Counted from the first letter of the stretch, positions 9,061 through 23,120 are shown. The stretch: 64,000 bases of DNA from Enterococcus ureilyticus (GCF_001730315.1 NZ_MIKC01000012.1:62001-126000); one strand, 5' to 3'. Program-made: numbers and translations. Notes: a model not told the origin generated them from the letters alone.

Positions 9061-10851
9061 ATGAAACATTTGACAAAACTGATCATTACTATAATGACTG
9101 GCGTTTTCGCATTGCTATTTGAATTTGTGTTGGAACAATCGACATGGGCATTTGCCCTGATTGCTGTGACTGGATCTATAATGGCACTGTCAATGCTGAT
9201 TGAAATGGTAAAAACGTTGAAATCCGGCAGATATGGTGTAGATATTTTAGCGATCACAGCAATCATCGCCACATTAGCTGTTAGAGAATATTGGGCGAGT
9301 TTGATGATATTGGTGATGTTGACTGGAGGCGATTCGCTAGAAGATTATGCCGCTAAACGTGCTAACAAAGAATTAAAATCTTTACTCGATCACTCACCAC
9401 AAAAGGCACATCAGTTGGTTAATGGTTCGCTAGTAGATATTTTGGCTGAAAAAGTTCAAGTTGACGATGAGCTTATTGTAAAACCAGGAGAAATAGTTCC
9501 TGTTGACGGTTATGTCATGAATGGCATCTCGACGGTTGATGAATCTTCTTTGACAGGAGAATCTCGTCCTGTAAATAAAAAAGTAGGCGATTCTGTACTA
9601 TCTGGTTCAATCAATGGTGATAGCTCATTGACCATGAAAGCCAAAAAGACTGCAGCAGATAGTCAGTATCAAACCATTGTGAAACTTGTCAAAGAATCAG
9701 AGGAAAATCCCGCTCGTTTTGTGCGGATGGCTGACCGTTATGCAGTGCCATTCACAATTACAGCTTATGTAATTGCTGGAGTTGCTTGGTTTATTTCAAA
9801 GGATCCAACCAGATTCGCAGAAGTTTTAGTTGTAGCTTCACCATGTCCATTGATTTTAGCAGCTCCGATTGCGTTAGTTGCTGGCATGAATCGTTCAAGT
9901 AGAAATGGAATCATTGTGAAAACAGGGACTACTATTGAGCAGATGTCCGAAACAAAATCTGTTGCCTTTGATAAGACTGGAACGATCACGAAAGGAACAG
10001 TATCAGTCGATAAAATCGTTTCTGAAAGTGGAATTACGGCGGAGGAACTCTTGTTGTTAGCAGCAAGTGCAGAACAAGAATCAAGTCACATATTAGCACG
10101 TTCTTTGCTATCGGCCATATCCTCTAAAACAAAATTGAAACGAGTTTCTGCTTTAGATGAGATAACAGGCATGGGAATTAAAGCGGTGATTGCAGGAAAT
10201 GTAATTCGTGTTGGCAAAGCAACCTATGTTACAGCGCAAAAAATTGAAAAAGAAACTGACCAAACAGCTATTTATGTCTCAGAAAATGACCAATATCTAG
10301 GCTATATCACCTTTACCGACCGGATTCGTCCAGAAGCCAAAGCAACCATGATTCAGTTGAAAAAACTTCATATTGATCATTTGCTGATGATAACAGGCGA
10401 TCAGAAATCAATTGCTGTTGCTATCGCAAAAAAAATTGGCATTAGCGAAGTTCATGCGGAATGTTTACCGCAAGATAAAATTGCTGTATTGAAACAATTA
10501 CCTCACTCTCAACATCCAGTGATCATGGTAGGCGACGGCGTCAATGATGCACCATCTTTGGCGATTGCTGATGTAGGAATCGCCATGGGCGCACATGGTG
10601 CGACAGCGGCCAGTGAAACGGCGGATGTGGTAATCTTAAAAGATGATTTGGAAAAAGTCAGTAAAGCTGTGGAAATTTCTAAAGATACGATGAAGATCGC
10701 CAAGCAATCTGTGTTGATTGGTATTATGATTTGTACGGTCTTGATGTTAATCGCAAGTACAGGAATCATCCCAGCGTTATTAGGTGCCGTTTTACAAGAG
10801 GTAGTGGATACTGTTTCAATTTTATCTTCTTTACGCGCTAAAAATGATTGA
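9061..10851 (+). CDS. Heavy-metal-type P-type ATPase lacking a metal-binding N-domain
   Basis: Membrane pump of 596 residues, at the short end of the P1B family. The metal-path motif in helix 4 is SPCPLILAAP at about 260-269. The actuator motif is LTGES, the phosphorylation site is Asp304 in FDKTGTITKG, and the hinge is GDGVNDAPSLAIADVGIAMG. No CxxC heavy-metal-associated domain or His-rich tail precedes the first helix. The last helix has LQEVVDTVSILSSLRA where many P1B-4 pumps carry a His-Glu-Gly motif, so the metal cannot be named. Metal homeostasis is probable, by import or export unknown. A terminator separates it from the preceding pump. Confidence 0.87.
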   Translation: MKHLTKLIITIMTGVFALLFEFVLEQSTWAFALIAVTGSIMALSMLIEMVKTLKSGRYGVDILAITAIIATLAVREYWASLMILVMLTGGDSLEDYAAKRANKELKSLLDHSPQKAHQLVNGSLVDILAEKVQVDDELIVKPGEIVPVDGYVMNGISTVDESSLTGESRPVNKKVGDSVLSGSINGDSSLTMKAKKTAADSQYQTIVKLVKESEENPARFVRMADRYAVPFTITAYVIAGVAWFISKDPTRFAEVLVVASPCPLILAAPIALVAGMNRSSRNGIIVKTGTTIEQMSETKSVAFDKTGTITKGTVSVDKIVSESGITAEELLLLAASAEQESSHILARSLLSAISSKTKLKRVSALDEITGMGIKAVIAGNVIRVGKATYVTAQKIEKETDQTAIYVSENDQYLGYITFTDRIRPEAKATMIQLKKLHIDHLLMITGDQKSIAVAIAKKIGISEVHAECLPQDKIAVLKQLPHSQHPVIMVGDGVNDAPSLAIADVGIAMGAHGATAASETADVVILKDDLEKVSKAVEISKDTMKIAKQSVLIGIMICTVLMLIASTGIIPALLGAVLQEVVDTVSILSSLRAKND

Positions 10852-10964
10852 AGTTTTTTTAAGAGAACAGATAGTTGCAACGATATGTTTAAATTGTTAG
10901 AATCAAGTTATTGAAGAACAGGAAGATAATTGTTTTTTTATGATCCGAGGAGGAATTCAATAAG

Positions 10965-11237
10965 ATGGATGGAAGTAAAATCAATGATAAAAATGTAACA
11001 GAAGAATTACTTTTGGAAGAAGGCTATCGTAAATATTCCGGTGAAAAGCTAGATATTTATTATAGTAAAGACATTTGCGCTCATATTGGAAATTGTGTTC
11101 GCGGTAATCCTGATGTTTTTGAAGTAGGTCGCCGTCCATGGATCATCACTGATAATGGCAGTGTTGAAGAGGATATCCGTGTCATCAACACATGTCCAAG
11201 TGGAGCCTTAAAATACATTCGAAAGGATGGAAAATAA
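10965..11237 (+). CDS. Divergent [4Fe-4S] mono-cluster protein (Fer4_19, YjdI-like)
   Basis: A 90-residue protein with the spaced cysteines CAHIGNC near 38-44 and CPSGAL near 75-80, the pattern of the Fer4_19 family of small Fe-S proteins such as E. coli YjdI. Redox or cluster-sensing function is not established for the family. AGGAGG precedes the ATG. The following acetyltransferase gene starts two bases after the stop; the same YjdI-YjdJ pairing occurs in enterobacteria and suggests a shared, still undefined role. Confidence 0.8.
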   Translation: MDGSKINDKNVTEELLLEEGYRKYSGEKLDIYYSKDICAHIGNCVRGNPDVFEVGRRPWIITDNGSVEEDIRVINTCPSGALKYIRKDGK

Positions 11238-11239
11238 TT

Positions 11240-11515
11240 ATGGAAATAAAAGAAGAACAAGATCGTTTTGTATTATTAAATGATGAAAATCAAGAAATTG
11301 GTGAAATGACTTGGTCAAATGCAGGAGAAAAAATGATGATCATTGATCATACCTTTGTGGAACCAACCTACCGAGGACAAAAGCTGGCCGAAAAACTAGT
11401 GTATAGCGGTGTGGAAAAAGCCCGTCGCGAAGGAAAAAAAATCATTCCACTCTGTCCATTTGCTAAAAAAGAGTTCGATAGAAAGCCAGAATATGGCGAT
11501 GTTTTAAGAACTTGA
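11240..11515 (+). CDS. Small GNAT-like N-acetyltransferase (YjdJ family)
   Basis: A 91-residue protein of the short GNAT family (Gcn5-related, PF14542 type), less than the usual 140-180 residues of GNAT enzymes. The block DHTFVEPTYRGQKLAEKLV carries the acetyl-CoA pyrophosphate-binding R-G-x-x-x-A signature, and IIPLCPFAKKEFDRKPEY is the family's C-terminal block. A GTG at 11192 would lengthen it into the preceding gene; I chose ATG 11240, which has AAGGATGG upstream. Its acceptor substrate is unknown. It is coupled with the Fe-S protein gene. Confidence 0.8.
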   Translation: MEIKEEQDRFVLLNDENQEIGEMTWSNAGEKMMIIDHTFVEPTYRGQKLAEKLVYSGVEKARREGKKIIPLCPFAKKEFDRKPEYGDVLRT

Positions 11516-11608
11516 TAAAAATATTATAAGAAAAATAGACCCAATGTATCGTATTTTGTTCTTCTGCTGTTAAATACAACTGGTATTTATGCAAGAAATA
11601 TGCTAAAG

Positions 11609-11614
11609 TATAAT
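11609..11614 (+). promoter_or_regulatory. -10 box of the secG promoter
   Basis: A perfect TATAAT, 34 bases before the secG start, with no strong -35 at the usual distance. Confidence 0.45.
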
Positions 11615-11647
11615 AGATGTATTTTGTGAATAAGGGAGAATTAGACT

Positions 11648-11884
11648 ATGTATAATTTTATTTTAACACTTGTGATCATCCTTTCAGTAGTGATGGTTAT
11701 TGCCGTTATGATGCAGCCTAGTAAACAAAACAGTGCAGCAAGTGCATTTACGGGCGGTGCAGATAAATTGTTCGGCAAACAAAAAGCACGTGGATTTGAA
11801 GCTGTAATGCAACGCGCAACAGCAATTATTGGTGCTGTTTGGATGTTACTATTATTTATTTTAGTATTGTTATCATCAAAGTAA
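11648..11884 (+). CDS. secG: Preprotein translocase subunit SecG
   Basis: Small membrane subunit of the SecYEG protein-export channel. The 78-residue protein has two hydrophobic helices (about 2-22 and 55-76) joined by the conserved cytoplasmic loop MMQPSKQNSAASAFTGGAD. AGGGAG precedes the ATG. The order secG, carboxylesterase, rnr, smpB is conserved in Firmicutes, which supports the call. A terminator follows within 40 bases, so est-rnr-smpB probably also has its own promoter. Confidence 0.93.
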   Translation: MYNFILTLVIILSVVMVIAVMMQPSKQNSAASAFTGGADKLFGKQKARGFEAVMQRATAIIGAVWMLLLFILVLLSSK

Positions 11885-11891
11885 GACCTTT

Positions 11892-11922
11892 GAAGTCCTT
11901 CATTTACTGAGGGACTTTTTTC
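11892..11922 (+). terminator. Intrinsic terminator or attenuator after secG
   Basis: GAAGTCCTTCA pairs with TGAGGGACTT around a short loop, followed by a T run. Confidence 0.8.
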
Positions 11923-12028
11923 TTTAGAAAAAATGATTATTGGTAAACGGAAAGTTCTTGAAACATCTTTCTTTTCACAAGGTTTTCACTAGATAATGTG
12001 CTAAAATGGAGACGAGGTGAATTAAAAA

Positions 12029-12793
12029 GTGAAAAAAATAAGTCTACCTAAACCATTATTTACCCAAAATGGTTCCCGTGCGGTTTTACTTTTGCACGCT
12101 TATTCAGGCAGTAGTAATGATGTTCGAATGATGAGTCGTTATTTAGAAAAAGAGAATTATACCGTTTATTCACCAAATTTCTCTGGTCATGCAACTGTTG
12201 CACCAGAAAATATTTTAGCAAAGTCAACAAGTGATTGGTGGCAGGATACGATAGAAGCAATTCAGTTTTTAAAAGAGCATGGCTATAAAGAACTTGCGAT
12301 TTTTGGCCTTTCGATGGGCGGTATTTTTACAATGAGTGCCCTGACAGATCAACTGGAAGGAGTCATTGGTGGTGGTTTTTTTTGTTCACCAATTGTTCCA
12401 GTAAAAAATAAAGTACCAGAAAACTTTGCCCTTTATGCGGATAAAGTGTTAAAAATGGCCGGAGTTTCAACACAAGAACGAGCTGAGCGAATGGTGAATA
12501 TCAAAACAGCTTCTTATGAGCAACTAAGTGATATCGAAGCATTTTCCAAACAAACAGCAAATAAACTAGCCCAAATCGAGGTGCCAGTGTTTATGGCTCA
12601 AGCTGGAAAAGATGAAATGATCGATCCAATGGGCGTTTATCAGACGGCACAAGCACTAACCCAGACACGATCTACATTAAACTGGTACCCAAATAGCGAT
12701 CATGTGTTGACCGTAGGACCAGATCATAAACAATTAGAACAAGACGTATTAGCATTTTTAAATACATTGTCTTGGAATGAGGAGAAAGAATGA
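12029..12793 (+). CDS. est: Carboxylesterase (alpha/beta hydrolase)
   Basis: Cytosolic serine esterase, 254 residues. The nucleophile elbow is GLSMGG near residues 93-98, the oxyanion region LLHAYSGSS lies near 21-29, and the late Asp and His are in AGKDEMIDP and NSDHVLT. It resembles the YvaK/Est30 carboxylesterases, which cleave short-chain esters; the physiological substrate is not known. The start is GTG with GAGGTGA upstream. Its stop overlaps the rnr start by four bases, indicating translational coupling. Confidence 0.9.
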   Translation: MKKISLPKPLFTQNGSRAVLLLHAYSGSSNDVRMMSRYLEKENYTVYSPNFSGHATVAPENILAKSTSDWWQDTIEAIQFLKEHGYKELAIFGLSMGGIFTMSALTDQLEGVIGGGFFCSPIVPVKNKVPENFALYADKVLKMAGVSTQERAERMVNIKTASYEQLSDIEAFSKQTANKLAQIEVPVFMAQAGKDEMIDPMGVYQTAQALTQTRSTLNWYPNSDHVLTVGPDHKQLEQDVLAFLNTLSWNEEKE

Positions 12794-15138
12794 CAAAACA
12801 AACAATCAAGGAGAAAATCCTAACCTTCATGGAAAATCATACGAAAAAAAGTTTTTCTATGGAAGAAATCGCAGAGGGATTGCAATTACAAAAGAGCTCA
12901 GATTTTAAGTTGCTCGTTCAAACAGTTGCAACGATGGAACGCGAAAAATTAATAGAATTCACCAAAAAAGGGAAAATCCGTTTACCACAGAAAAATGGAG
13001 ATATTGAAGGCACTTTTCGAGCAAACGAACGAGGTTTTGGCTTTGTAACGATCGATCCGGAAGAAGCAGATGTCTATATTCCGAAAGAAGCCGTGAATTT
13101 TGCGATGGATGGGGATCTTGTCGCAATTGATATCGTACAGCCAGCAGATGCTTTTTCAGATCGTGGTGCTGAAGGGAAAATCGTGGAGATAAAAAAACGT
13201 GCAATCACTCAAGTGGTTGGTGAATTTATCGCTTATGAGGATAATGAAGTGAACGAAACTGATTTATACGGTTATGCTATTCCCAAAGATAAAAAAATGA
13301 CAGGATTGACGTTTAACATTGCTGCACAAGGAATCAAGCCAGTCGATGGTAGTATCGTAATCGTGGAAATCACCCATTATCCAGATAAAGAATACCCAAG
13401 AAGCTTAGAAGGGTTAGTTAAAAAAGTAGTTGGTCATAAAAATGATCCAGGGATGGACATTTTATCGATCGTCGTAGCTCATGGTATTCCAACAAGCTTT
13501 CCAGATGAAGTTATTGCAGCAGCTGACAAAGTGCCAGATGCAATTTCAGAAACAGATATCAAGGGTCGCAGGGATTTGCGTGATCAAATAATCGTAACAA
13601 TCGATGGAGAAGATGCCAAAGATTTAGACGATGCTGTAACTGTCCATAAATTAGCAAATGGCAACTACTTTTTAGGCGTGCATATTGCTGATGTTTCTTA
13701 TTATGTAACAGAAGGCAGTGAGTTGGATCAAGAAGCGTATGAACGAGGAACAAGTGTCTATTTGACTGATCGTGTTGTGCCAATGATTCCACAACGCCTA
13801 TCTAATGGGATTTGTTCATTAAACCCCAATGTTCCTAGATTGACGATGAGTTGTGAAATGGAGATAACACCAGAAGGTTATGTAGTCAAACATGATATTT
13901 TCCAAAGTGTCATCCAAACAACGGAACGAATGACTTATACGGCTGTCAATGAAATTTTAGAAGAGCAAAAGCCGGAAACAATGAAACGTTATAAAAAATT
14001 AGTGACTATGTTCAAAGAAATGGGCGAGCTTCATCGTATTCTTGAACAAATGCGGGAGAACCGCGGTGCGATTTCTTTTGAAGACCGCGAAGCAAAAGTA
14101 TTAGTTGATGCTGAAGGACATCCACACGATATCTTATTGCGGACACGTGGCGTGGGTGAACGTTTGATCGAATCGTTTATGCTAGCAGCAAATGAAACCG
14201 TAGCTAAACACTTTAATGAGTTGAAATTACCCTTTATTTATCGTATACATGAACAACCAAAAGAAGAAAAAATGCAGCGTTTCTTTGATTTTGCTGCTGT
14301 ATTAGGTATTTTAGTTAAAGGCACAAAGGCAGATATTACGCCAAAAGACTTACAAAAGGTTTTGGAGCAAGTAGCTGATAAACCGGAAGAAGCAGTCATC
14401 AATACGATGCTATTGCGTAGCATGCAACAAGCCAGATACTCAGAAGATAACTATGGACATTATGGTTTGGCAGCAGAATATTATACCCATTTCACCTCCC
14501 CCATCCGTCGTTACCCAGATTTGATCGTTCATCGACTGATCCGTAGCTATGAAGGGAAGATTTCTGAAAAACTAAAAGAGAAATGGGAACAGAATTTACC
14601 TGATATTGCAGATCATAGTTCAAGAATGGAACGAAGAGCTGTTGAAACAGAACGTGAAGTTGATTCAATGAAGAAAGCTGAATTTATGGCAGATAAAATT
14701 GGGGAAGAGTACGACGGTATCATTAGTTCTGTAACGCGATTTGGTCTCTTTGTTGAATTACCAAATACAATCGAAGGTCTGATCCATGTCAATAATTTAA
14801 AACAAGACTATTTCCATTTTATTGAAAATCATATGGCACTTGTTGGGGAAAGAACAGGAATGACCCTAAAAATCGGCCAAAAAGTCAAAGTCAAAGTAGA
14901 CAAAGCCGATCCTGAAACGAGAGAAATCGATTTCGAATTTCTAGAAGCGGAAGAAGTAGAAAGAATCGAAGCACCAAAACCAAAAAAACGTCAAGATAAC
15001 CGTCGCAGAAACGTCTCAGATCGTAAAGAGACAGATAAGAGACCTTTTACACAAAAGAAAAACAAGAAAAAAGGCAAAAAGCCATTTTATAAAGAAGTGG
15101 CTAAAAAGAAAAAAATAAAGAAACAAAAGAAAAAATAG
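12790..15138 (+). CDS. rnr: Ribonuclease R
   Basis: Processive 3'-5' exoribonuclease that degrades structured RNA and, with SmpB-tmRNA, non-stop mRNAs. The 782-residue protein has an N-terminal winged-helix region, cold-shock domains ([15 protein letters not shown] near 75), the RNB catalytic domain with the acidic cluster [14 protein letters not shown] near 272-285, an S1 domain ([19 protein letters not shown], about 640-720) and a long Lys/Arg-rich tail of about 60 residues. It overlaps est by four bases and precedes smpB by 17. The function is well established for the family. Confidence 0.96.
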   Translation: MTKQTIKEKILTFMENHTKKSFSMEEIAEGLQLQKSSDFKLLVQTVATMEREKLIEFTKKGKIRLPQKNGDIEGTFRANERGFGFVTIDPEEADVYIPKEAVNFAMDGDLVAIDIVQPADAFSDRGAEGKIVEIKKRAITQVVGEFIAYEDNEVNETDLYGYAIPKDKKMTGLTFNIAAQGIKPVDGSIVIVEITHYPDKEYPRSLEGLVKKVVGHKNDPGMDILSIVVAHGIPTSFPDEVIAAADKVPDAISETDIKGRRDLRDQIIVTIDGEDAKDLDDAVTVHKLANGNYFLGVHIADVSYYVTEGSELDQEAYERGTSVYLTDRVVPMIPQRLSNGICSLNPNVPRLTMSCEMEITPEGYVVKHDIFQSVIQTTERMTYTAVNEILEEQKPETMKRYKKLVTMFKEMGELHRILEQMRENRGAISFEDREAKVLVDAEGHPHDILLRTRGVGERLIESFMLAANETVAKHFNELKLPFIYRIHEQPKEEKMQRFFDFAAVLGILVKGTKADITPKDLQKVLEQVADKPEEAVINTMLLRSMQQARYSEDNYGHYGLAAEYYTHFTSPIRRYPDLIVHRLIRSYEGKISEKLKEKWEQNLPDIADHSSRMERRAVETEREVDSMKKAEFMADKIGEEYDGIISSVTRFGLFVELPNTIEGLIHVNNLKQDYFHFIENHMALVGERTGMTLKIGQKVKVKVDKADPETREIDFEFLEAEEVERIEAPKPKKRQDNRRRNVSDRKETDKRPFTQKKNKKKGKKPFYKEVAKKKKIKKQKKK

Positions 15139-15155
15139 AAAATGGAGGAATGGGT

Positions 15156-15620
15156 ATGCCAAAAGGGGAAGGAAAACTGATTGCCCAAAATCGTAAAGCG
15201 AGGCATGACTATACCGTTGTTGATACGATGGAAGCGGGTATCGTGTTACAAGGAACAGAAATCAAATCGATCCGTAATGGTCGAATCAACTTAAAGGACG
15301 GCTTTGCTAGAATCAGAAATGGGGAAGCTTACCTGCTCAATGTGCATATTAGTCCTTATGAGCAGGGGAATATTTTTAATCACGATCCTTTACGGACGAG
15401 AAAATTACTTCTACACAAAAAGCAAATCGCTAAATTGATCGCTGAAACAAAAAATACAGGGATCACGATTATTCCATTAAAAGTCTATATTCGAAATGGC
15501 TATGCAAAAGTGTTGATTGGACTTGCTAAAGGAAAAAAACAATATGATAAACGAGAAGATTTGAAACGAAAAGAAATCAATCGTGAAATCAGCCGGACAC
15601 TTAAAAATAATTTGCGCTAG
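15156..15620 (+). CDS. smpB: SsrA-binding protein SmpB
   Basis: Binds tmRNA and the stalled ribosome in trans-translation. The 154-residue protein has the family blocks [46 protein letters not shown] and the basic C-terminal tail [24 protein letters not shown] 15150 lies only one base from GGAGG, so ATG 15156, seven bases away, is the likelier start. The tmRNA gene itself is not in the window. Confidence 0.95.
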   Translation: MPKGEGKLIAQNRKARHDYTVVDTMEAGIVLQGTEIKSIRNGRINLKDGFARIRNGEAYLLNVHISPYEQGNIFNHDPLRTRKLLLHKKQIAKLIAETKNTGITIIPLKVYIRNGYAKVLIGLAKGKKQYDKREDLKRKEINREISRTLKNNLR

Positions 15621-15842
15621 TTTGTCAAAAGTTAGGTGTTTTTTAATGGTTATTTTATTCTTTTTCGCATATTTGTTTTCTTTGCTTTATCTTATGTGAA
15701 AAATTTGGTAGAGTGTAAAGAAACTGATGGATTTTCATCATTTTTTCAGTAACCAACTATTGTACTGCCGAATACTAGTAAGACCTTGTTCTGATAAATT
15801 TTTGTCATATTAAAAGAAGTGTCTTATTTTCATGAAATTCTT

Positions 15843-15871
15843 TTGAAATTATTCATCGTTGGTGGTATGAT
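15843..15871 (+). promoter_or_regulatory. atpB: Promoter of the atp operon
   Basis: TTGAAA (15843-15848), a 17-base spacer and TATGAT (15866-15871) give a good sigma-A promoter 70 bases before atpB. The rest of the 320-base smpB-atpB gap is AT-rich, with no gene or strong terminator that I can see. Confidence 0.7.
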
Positions 15872-15940
15872 ACGTGTGGTTAAGAATATAGAAGCCTTTT
15901 TAAGCTTCTCGTAAGTTTGTTAGAAAAGAGGTGAAAAAAT

Positions 15941-16657
15941 TTGGAAGAGAAGACACTACTCTTCAAGATTGGGCCAATTTGGTTTGATGGAACGATTTGC
16001 TTAATGGTTCTGTTAACGTGTGTCATTGTCTTTGGGATAGTATATTACTGCACAAGGAATATTCAAATGAAACCTAAAGGCAAACAAAATGTTATTGAGT
16101 ATCTTATTGATTTTGTTCGAAGTATCATTACCGACAATATGCCGAGTAAAGAAGTAACAAATTTTCACCTGCTAGCATTCACGATGTTCATGTTCGTTTT
16201 AGTTGCTAACATTATTGGTTTAGTAACCAAGGTGGCGATCGGGGATTATACGTATTGGAAGAGCCCTACAGCTGATCCAATGGTTACCTTGACATTAGCC
16301 TTGATCATGATTGCTTTAACACATTTCTTTAGTGTTAGTCGTTTTGGCTTGAAAGGATATTTCAAAAATAGCTTTTTAAGTCCAGTATCTTTCCTAATGC
16401 CGATCAAGTTGATGGAAGAATTTACGAATTTGCTTACTTTAGCACTACGTTTATACGGAAATATCTTTGCTGGTGAAGTATTACTTGGACTGATTGCAGG
16501 ACTGGTATCAAGTGTCGGACTTTGGACGATTCCACTCGCAATACCGCTAGAAATGATCTGGTTAGCCTTTTCATTATTTATCGGCGCAATCCAAGCATTT
16601 ATTTTTGTAACATTATCAATGGTTTACATGGCTCATAAAGTTGAAGTCGAAGAATAA
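15941..16657 (+). CDS. atpB: F-type ATP synthase subunit a
   Basis: Membrane subunit forming the proton half-channels beside the c ring. The 238 residues contain five to six hydrophobic segments. The essential Arg lies in the conserved ALRLYGNIFAGE block near 165-176, and the last helix has the usual AFIFVTLSMVYM. Translation starts at TTG 15941 with AGAGGTGA six bases upstream. It is the first gene of the operon; no atpI lies before it, as usual in enterococci. Confidence 0.95.
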   Translation: MEEKTLLFKIGPIWFDGTICLMVLLTCVIVFGIVYYCTRNIQMKPKGKQNVIEYLIDFVRSIITDNMPSKEVTNFHLLAFTMFMFVLVANIIGLVTKVAIGDYTYWKSPTADPMVTLTLALIMIALTHFFSVSRFGLKGYFKNSFLSPVSFLMPIKLMEEFTNLLTLALRLYGNIFAGEVLLGLIAGLVSSVGLWTIPLAIPLEMIWLAFSLFIGAIQAFIFVTLSMVYMAHKVEVEE

Positions 16658-16668
16658 ATAATAAATAA

Positions 16669-16920
<252 letters not shown>

Positions 16921-17001
16921 TCCCTTTAGAAGGCAGGACGCTGAGTTTTTAAACGCCACGCGTTACTGCTTTCTTTGCTGCGAATCACAGCGACTGACTT
17001 C

Positions 17002-17450
17002 GGCAGAGCTGATGATGAGCAGTACTTGGCGAACGAAGTGAGAGAAGTAACCTATAAAAAAAGAAACACCAAGTTTTTCCAGAAACAAAGAAGACCGCCA
17101 AAAACATCAGTCTTACTTCAAAGTTCTAACCAAAAGGCAGAGCTGATGATGAGCAGTACTTGGCGAACGAAGTGAGAGAAGTAACCTATAAAAAAAGAAA
17201 CACCAAGTTTTTCCAGAAACAAAGAAGACCGCCAAAAACATCAGTCTTACTTCAAAGTTCTAACCAAAAGGCAGAGCTGATGATGAGCAGTACTTGGCGA
17301 ACGAAGTGAGAGAAGTAACCTATAAAAAAGAAACACCAAGCTTTTCCAAAAACAAAGAAGACCGCCAAAAACATCAGTCTTACTTCAAAGTTCTAATCAA
17401 AAGGCAGAGCTGATGATGAACAGTAACCTATTTTAAAAGAAATACCAATT
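17002..17450 (+). repeat. 134-bp tandem repeat between atpE and atpF
   Basis: Three near-identical units begin at 17002, 17136 and 17270, and a decayed partial fourth at 17403 fades near 17450. The unit starts GGCAGAGCTGATGATGAGC; the third differs by one lost A and a few substitutions. The period is not a multiple of three and no frame is conserved, so the repeats are non-coding. Each unit can form an ACTTGG/CCAAGT stem and an AAGAC/GTCTT stem. They fill most of the 621 bases between atpE and atpF, inside the operon transcript. A weak AGAAGGCAG / CTGCTTTCT hairpin lies just before them (16928-16976). Confidence 0.95.
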
Positions 17451-17541
17451 TTCACTAAAAATAAGGTGGACTAAACTATGCTATACAAAAAATAGTAACC
17501 AACCACCACAGAGAATTGCAGAGAAAGGAAGTTGAAACTTC

Positions 17542-18069
17542 ATGCTAGATCATTTAGTAATCGGTGAAGCAGGACCAAGTACAACAATTGGCACAATGAT
17601 TGTTGTAAGTGGCGCTTTTCTAATTTTAATGCTTCTAATCAAGAAATTTGCTTGGGAAGCAATCACTGATATGTTAAAAAAACGTGAAGATAAAATTGCC
17701 AACGATTTAGATTCTGCAGAACAATCTCGAATCGCAGCTGCTAAGCTACAAGAAGAACGTCAACAAAAGTTACTATCTTCTAAATCAGAAGCCGCAGAAA
17801 TCATCAAACATGCGAAAGAGAATGGAGACCAAAACCGTCAAAAAATCTTATCAGAAACCAATGATGAGGTTTCACGTTTACGAGAAAAAGCACGTCAAGA
17901 TATTTCTCAAGAACATGAAGAAGCATTGGCATCTGTTAAAGATGAGGTAGCAAGTCTATCTTTACAAATTGCAGAGAAAATTTTAAACAAAGAATTGACG
18001 CCAGATGCACATGATTCATTAATCAATTCTTATATCGAAGGTTTAGGTAAGTCAAATGAAGTTAGATAA
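17542..18069 (+). CDS. atpF: F-type ATP synthase subunit b
   Basis: Peripheral stalk subunit linking Fo to F1. The 175-residue protein has one N-terminal membrane helix (about 15-35) and then a long charged coiled coil rich in Ala, Glu, Lys and Gln, ending in the delta-binding region. It overlaps atpH by 14 bases. Because a 621-base gap precedes it, its translation cannot be coupled to atpE. Confidence 0.93.
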   Translation: MLDHLVIGEAGPSTTIGTMIVVSGAFLILMLLIKKFAWEAITDMLKKREDKIANDLDSAEQSRIAAAKLQEERQQKLLSSKSEAAEIIKHAKENGDQNRQKILSETNDEVSRLREKARQDISQEHEEALASVKDEVASLSLQIAEKILNKELTPDAHDSLINSYIEGLGKSNEVR

Positions 18070-18598
18070 ATACACGGTAGGGAAACGCTACGGTAAAGCT
18101 TTGTTTGAGCTGGCGATTGAAAAGCAAGAAGCCGATAGTGTTTATCAAGACTTGTTAAAACTTAGAGAGATTTTTCACGAAGTTCCAGAATTAGGAGACA
18201 TTTTAAGTGATGTACGTCTCGAACCTTACGAAAAAGACGAAATCATGAAACAACTAGTTACTGGCTTTGATGGAACGATAAAAAACTTCTTATATGTTGT
18301 TTATAACTACTCACGTATGATTGATTTATTATTAATGATCGATGAATACGAAAGACGTTATGATGAGCACAAAAGCTTGCTTTTAGGAACAGCATTAACA
18401 GCCGTTCCTTTGACAAAAGAACAACACCAATTAATGGAAGAAAAAGCAGCAAAACTTTTAGGCTATGAACAAGCAAACTTGATCAATTTGATTGATCCGG
18501 ATATTGTTGGTGGAGTAATTATAGAGGCCAATTATAAAGTGATCGACGGTAGTATCCATAAGCAATTAGAACGAATCCAAGAATTGTTATTAAAATAA
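18056..18598 (+). CDS. atpH: F-type ATP synthase subunit delta
   Basis: Connects the peripheral stalk to the top of F1. The 180-residue protein has the N-terminal block [12 protein letters not shown] and the C-terminal block [25 protein letters not shown] typical of OSCP/delta. It starts inside the end of atpF, so the two are probably translationally coupled. Confidence 0.94.
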   Translation: MKLDKYTVGKRYGKALFELAIEKQEADSVYQDLLKLREIFHEVPELGDILSDVRLEPYEKDEIMKQLVTGFDGTIKNFLYVVYNYSRMIDLLLMIDEYERRYDEHKSLLLGTALTAVPLTKEQHQLMEEKAAKLLGYEQANLINLIDPDIVGGVIIEANYKVIDGSIHKQLERIQELLLK

Positions 18599-18626
18599 CG
18601 TTCAGCACAATAAAGAGGTGAATTGA

Positions 18627-20183
<1,557 letters not shown>

Positions 20184-20198
20184 GAGAGGTGACAAGAA

Positions 20199-21119
20199 TT
20201 GGGTGCTTCATTAAATGAAATCAAACAACGCATTGCTTCAACGAAAAAAACCAGTCAAATCACCAATGCTATGCAAATGGTTTCGGGTGCTAAACTGACA
20301 AAATCAGAAACTGCTTCTAGAAGCTTTCAAGAATATGCATCAAAAATCCGTTCTATCGTTACGCATCTTGTTGCAGCTCAATTAAGCGATCTAGCAGAAC
20401 TAGATTCTTATGATAGTCAAGAAGCATCAGAAACTGGTAATTATCATATGATGCTGACATCACGACCAGTAAAAAAAACAGGGTATATCGTAATAACCTC
20501 TGATAAAGGGTTAGTTGGCGGATACAACAGTTCAATTTTAAAACAAACTATGAAAATGATGTCAGATGATCACGAATCTCAAGAGGAATATGTGTTGATC
20601 GCAATTGGCGGAACTGGAGCTGACTTCTTTAAAGCGCGTGGTATCAATGTTGCGTATGAGTTGCGTGGCCTGACTGATCAACCTAGCTTTGATGAAGTAA
20701 GAAAAATTGTTTCTACTGCAACGACAATGTATGAAAACGAAGTCTTTGACGAGTTATATGTTTGTTATAATCATCATATCAATTCGTTAACAAGTCAATT
20801 TCGTGTCGAAAAAATGTTGCCAATCTCGGATTTAGATCCTGATGAAGCAACAACTTATGAGCAAGAATATATCTTAGAACCGTCAGAAGAAGCAATCTTA
20901 GATAATTTATTACCTCAATATGCTGAAAGTTTGATTTACGGGGCAATCATCGATGCCAAGACGGCTGAACATGCAGCAGGAATGACAGCAATGAAAACAG
21001 CCACTGACAATGCGCAAAACATTATTAGTGATTTGACGATTTCATATAATCGCGCTCGTCAGGGAGCCATTACCCAAGAAATTACTGAAATTGTGGCTGG
21101 TGCAGCTGCACTAGAGTAA
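20199..21119 (+). CDS. atpG: F-type ATP synthase subunit gamma
   Basis: Central rotor shaft of F1. The 306-residue protein has the N-terminal helix block [25 protein letters not shown] and the C-terminal block [15 protein letters not shown]...[13 protein letters not shown]. It is about 15-20 residues longer than many homologues, with the extra length in the middle. Translation starts at TTG 20199 behind GAGGTGAC. Confidence 0.96.
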   Translation: MGASLNEIKQRIASTKKTSQITNAMQMVSGAKLTKSETASRSFQEYASKIRSIVTHLVAAQLSDLAELDSYDSQEASETGNYHMMLTSRPVKKTGYIVITSDKGLVGGYNSSILKQTMKMMSDDHESQEEYVLIAIGGTGADFFKARGINVAYELRGLTDQPSFDEVRKIVSTATTMYENEVFDELYVCYNHHINSLTSQFRVEKMLPISDLDPDEATTYEQEYILEPSEEAILDNLLPQYAESLIYGAIIDAKTAEHAAGMTAMKTATDNAQNIISDLTISYNRARQGAITQEITEIVAGAAALE

Positions 21120-21172
21120 TCATCAAAGAAGCGGGCTGAGAATGCTCAAGATTTTTACTAAGTACTAAAGAA

Positions 21173-22669
<1,497 letters not shown>

Positions 22670-22686
22670 AAGGAGGCGACACAGAA

Positions 22687-23106
22687 ATGGATTGTTTAAC
22701 TGTCAATGTGGTGACTCCAAATGGTTTGGTTTATGACCATCGCGCAATGATCGTCGTTGCAAAAACAACGGATGGCGAAATCGGTATTTTACCGAAACAT
22801 GCACCGATTATCGTTCCATTAGCGATCGATGAGGTTCGCGTAAAAAGAACAGATTCAGATACACACGTGGATTGGATCGCTGTCAATGGTGGTATTATGG
22901 AAGTCCGAGACAATGTTGTTTCAATTATTGCTGATAGTGCTGAACGTGAAAGAGATATTGATGTCAGTCGCGCAGAACGTGCAAAACAACGTGCTGAACG
23001 GATGATCGAAAAAGCCAAAGAACATGCAAATACAGATGAATTACGCCGTGCAACAGTTGCCCTTCATCGTGCGATCAATCGAATCAATGTGTCAAAACAT
23101 ACGTAA
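22687..23106 (+). CDS. atpC: F-type ATP synthase subunit epsilon
   Basis: Regulatory subunit of the rotor stalk, 139 residues: an N-terminal beta-sandwich ([34 protein letters not shown]) and a C-terminal two-helix domain ([34 protein letters not shown]). It is the last gene of the operon and is followed by a strong terminator. Confidence 0.95.
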   Translation: MDCLTVNVVTPNGLVYDHRAMIVVAKTTDGEIGILPKHAPIIVPLAIDEVRVKRTDSDTHVDWIAVNGGIMEVRDNVVSIIADSAERERDIDVSRAERAKQRAERMIEKAKEHANTDELRRATVALHRAINRINVSKHT

Positions 23107-23120
23107 CATAGTAAGAGCGG

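Noticed and set aside
16975-17175. 66-codon frame between atpE and atpF
   Set aside because: It runs through the 134-bp repeat, has no ribosome site, and the repeat period is not a multiple of three.
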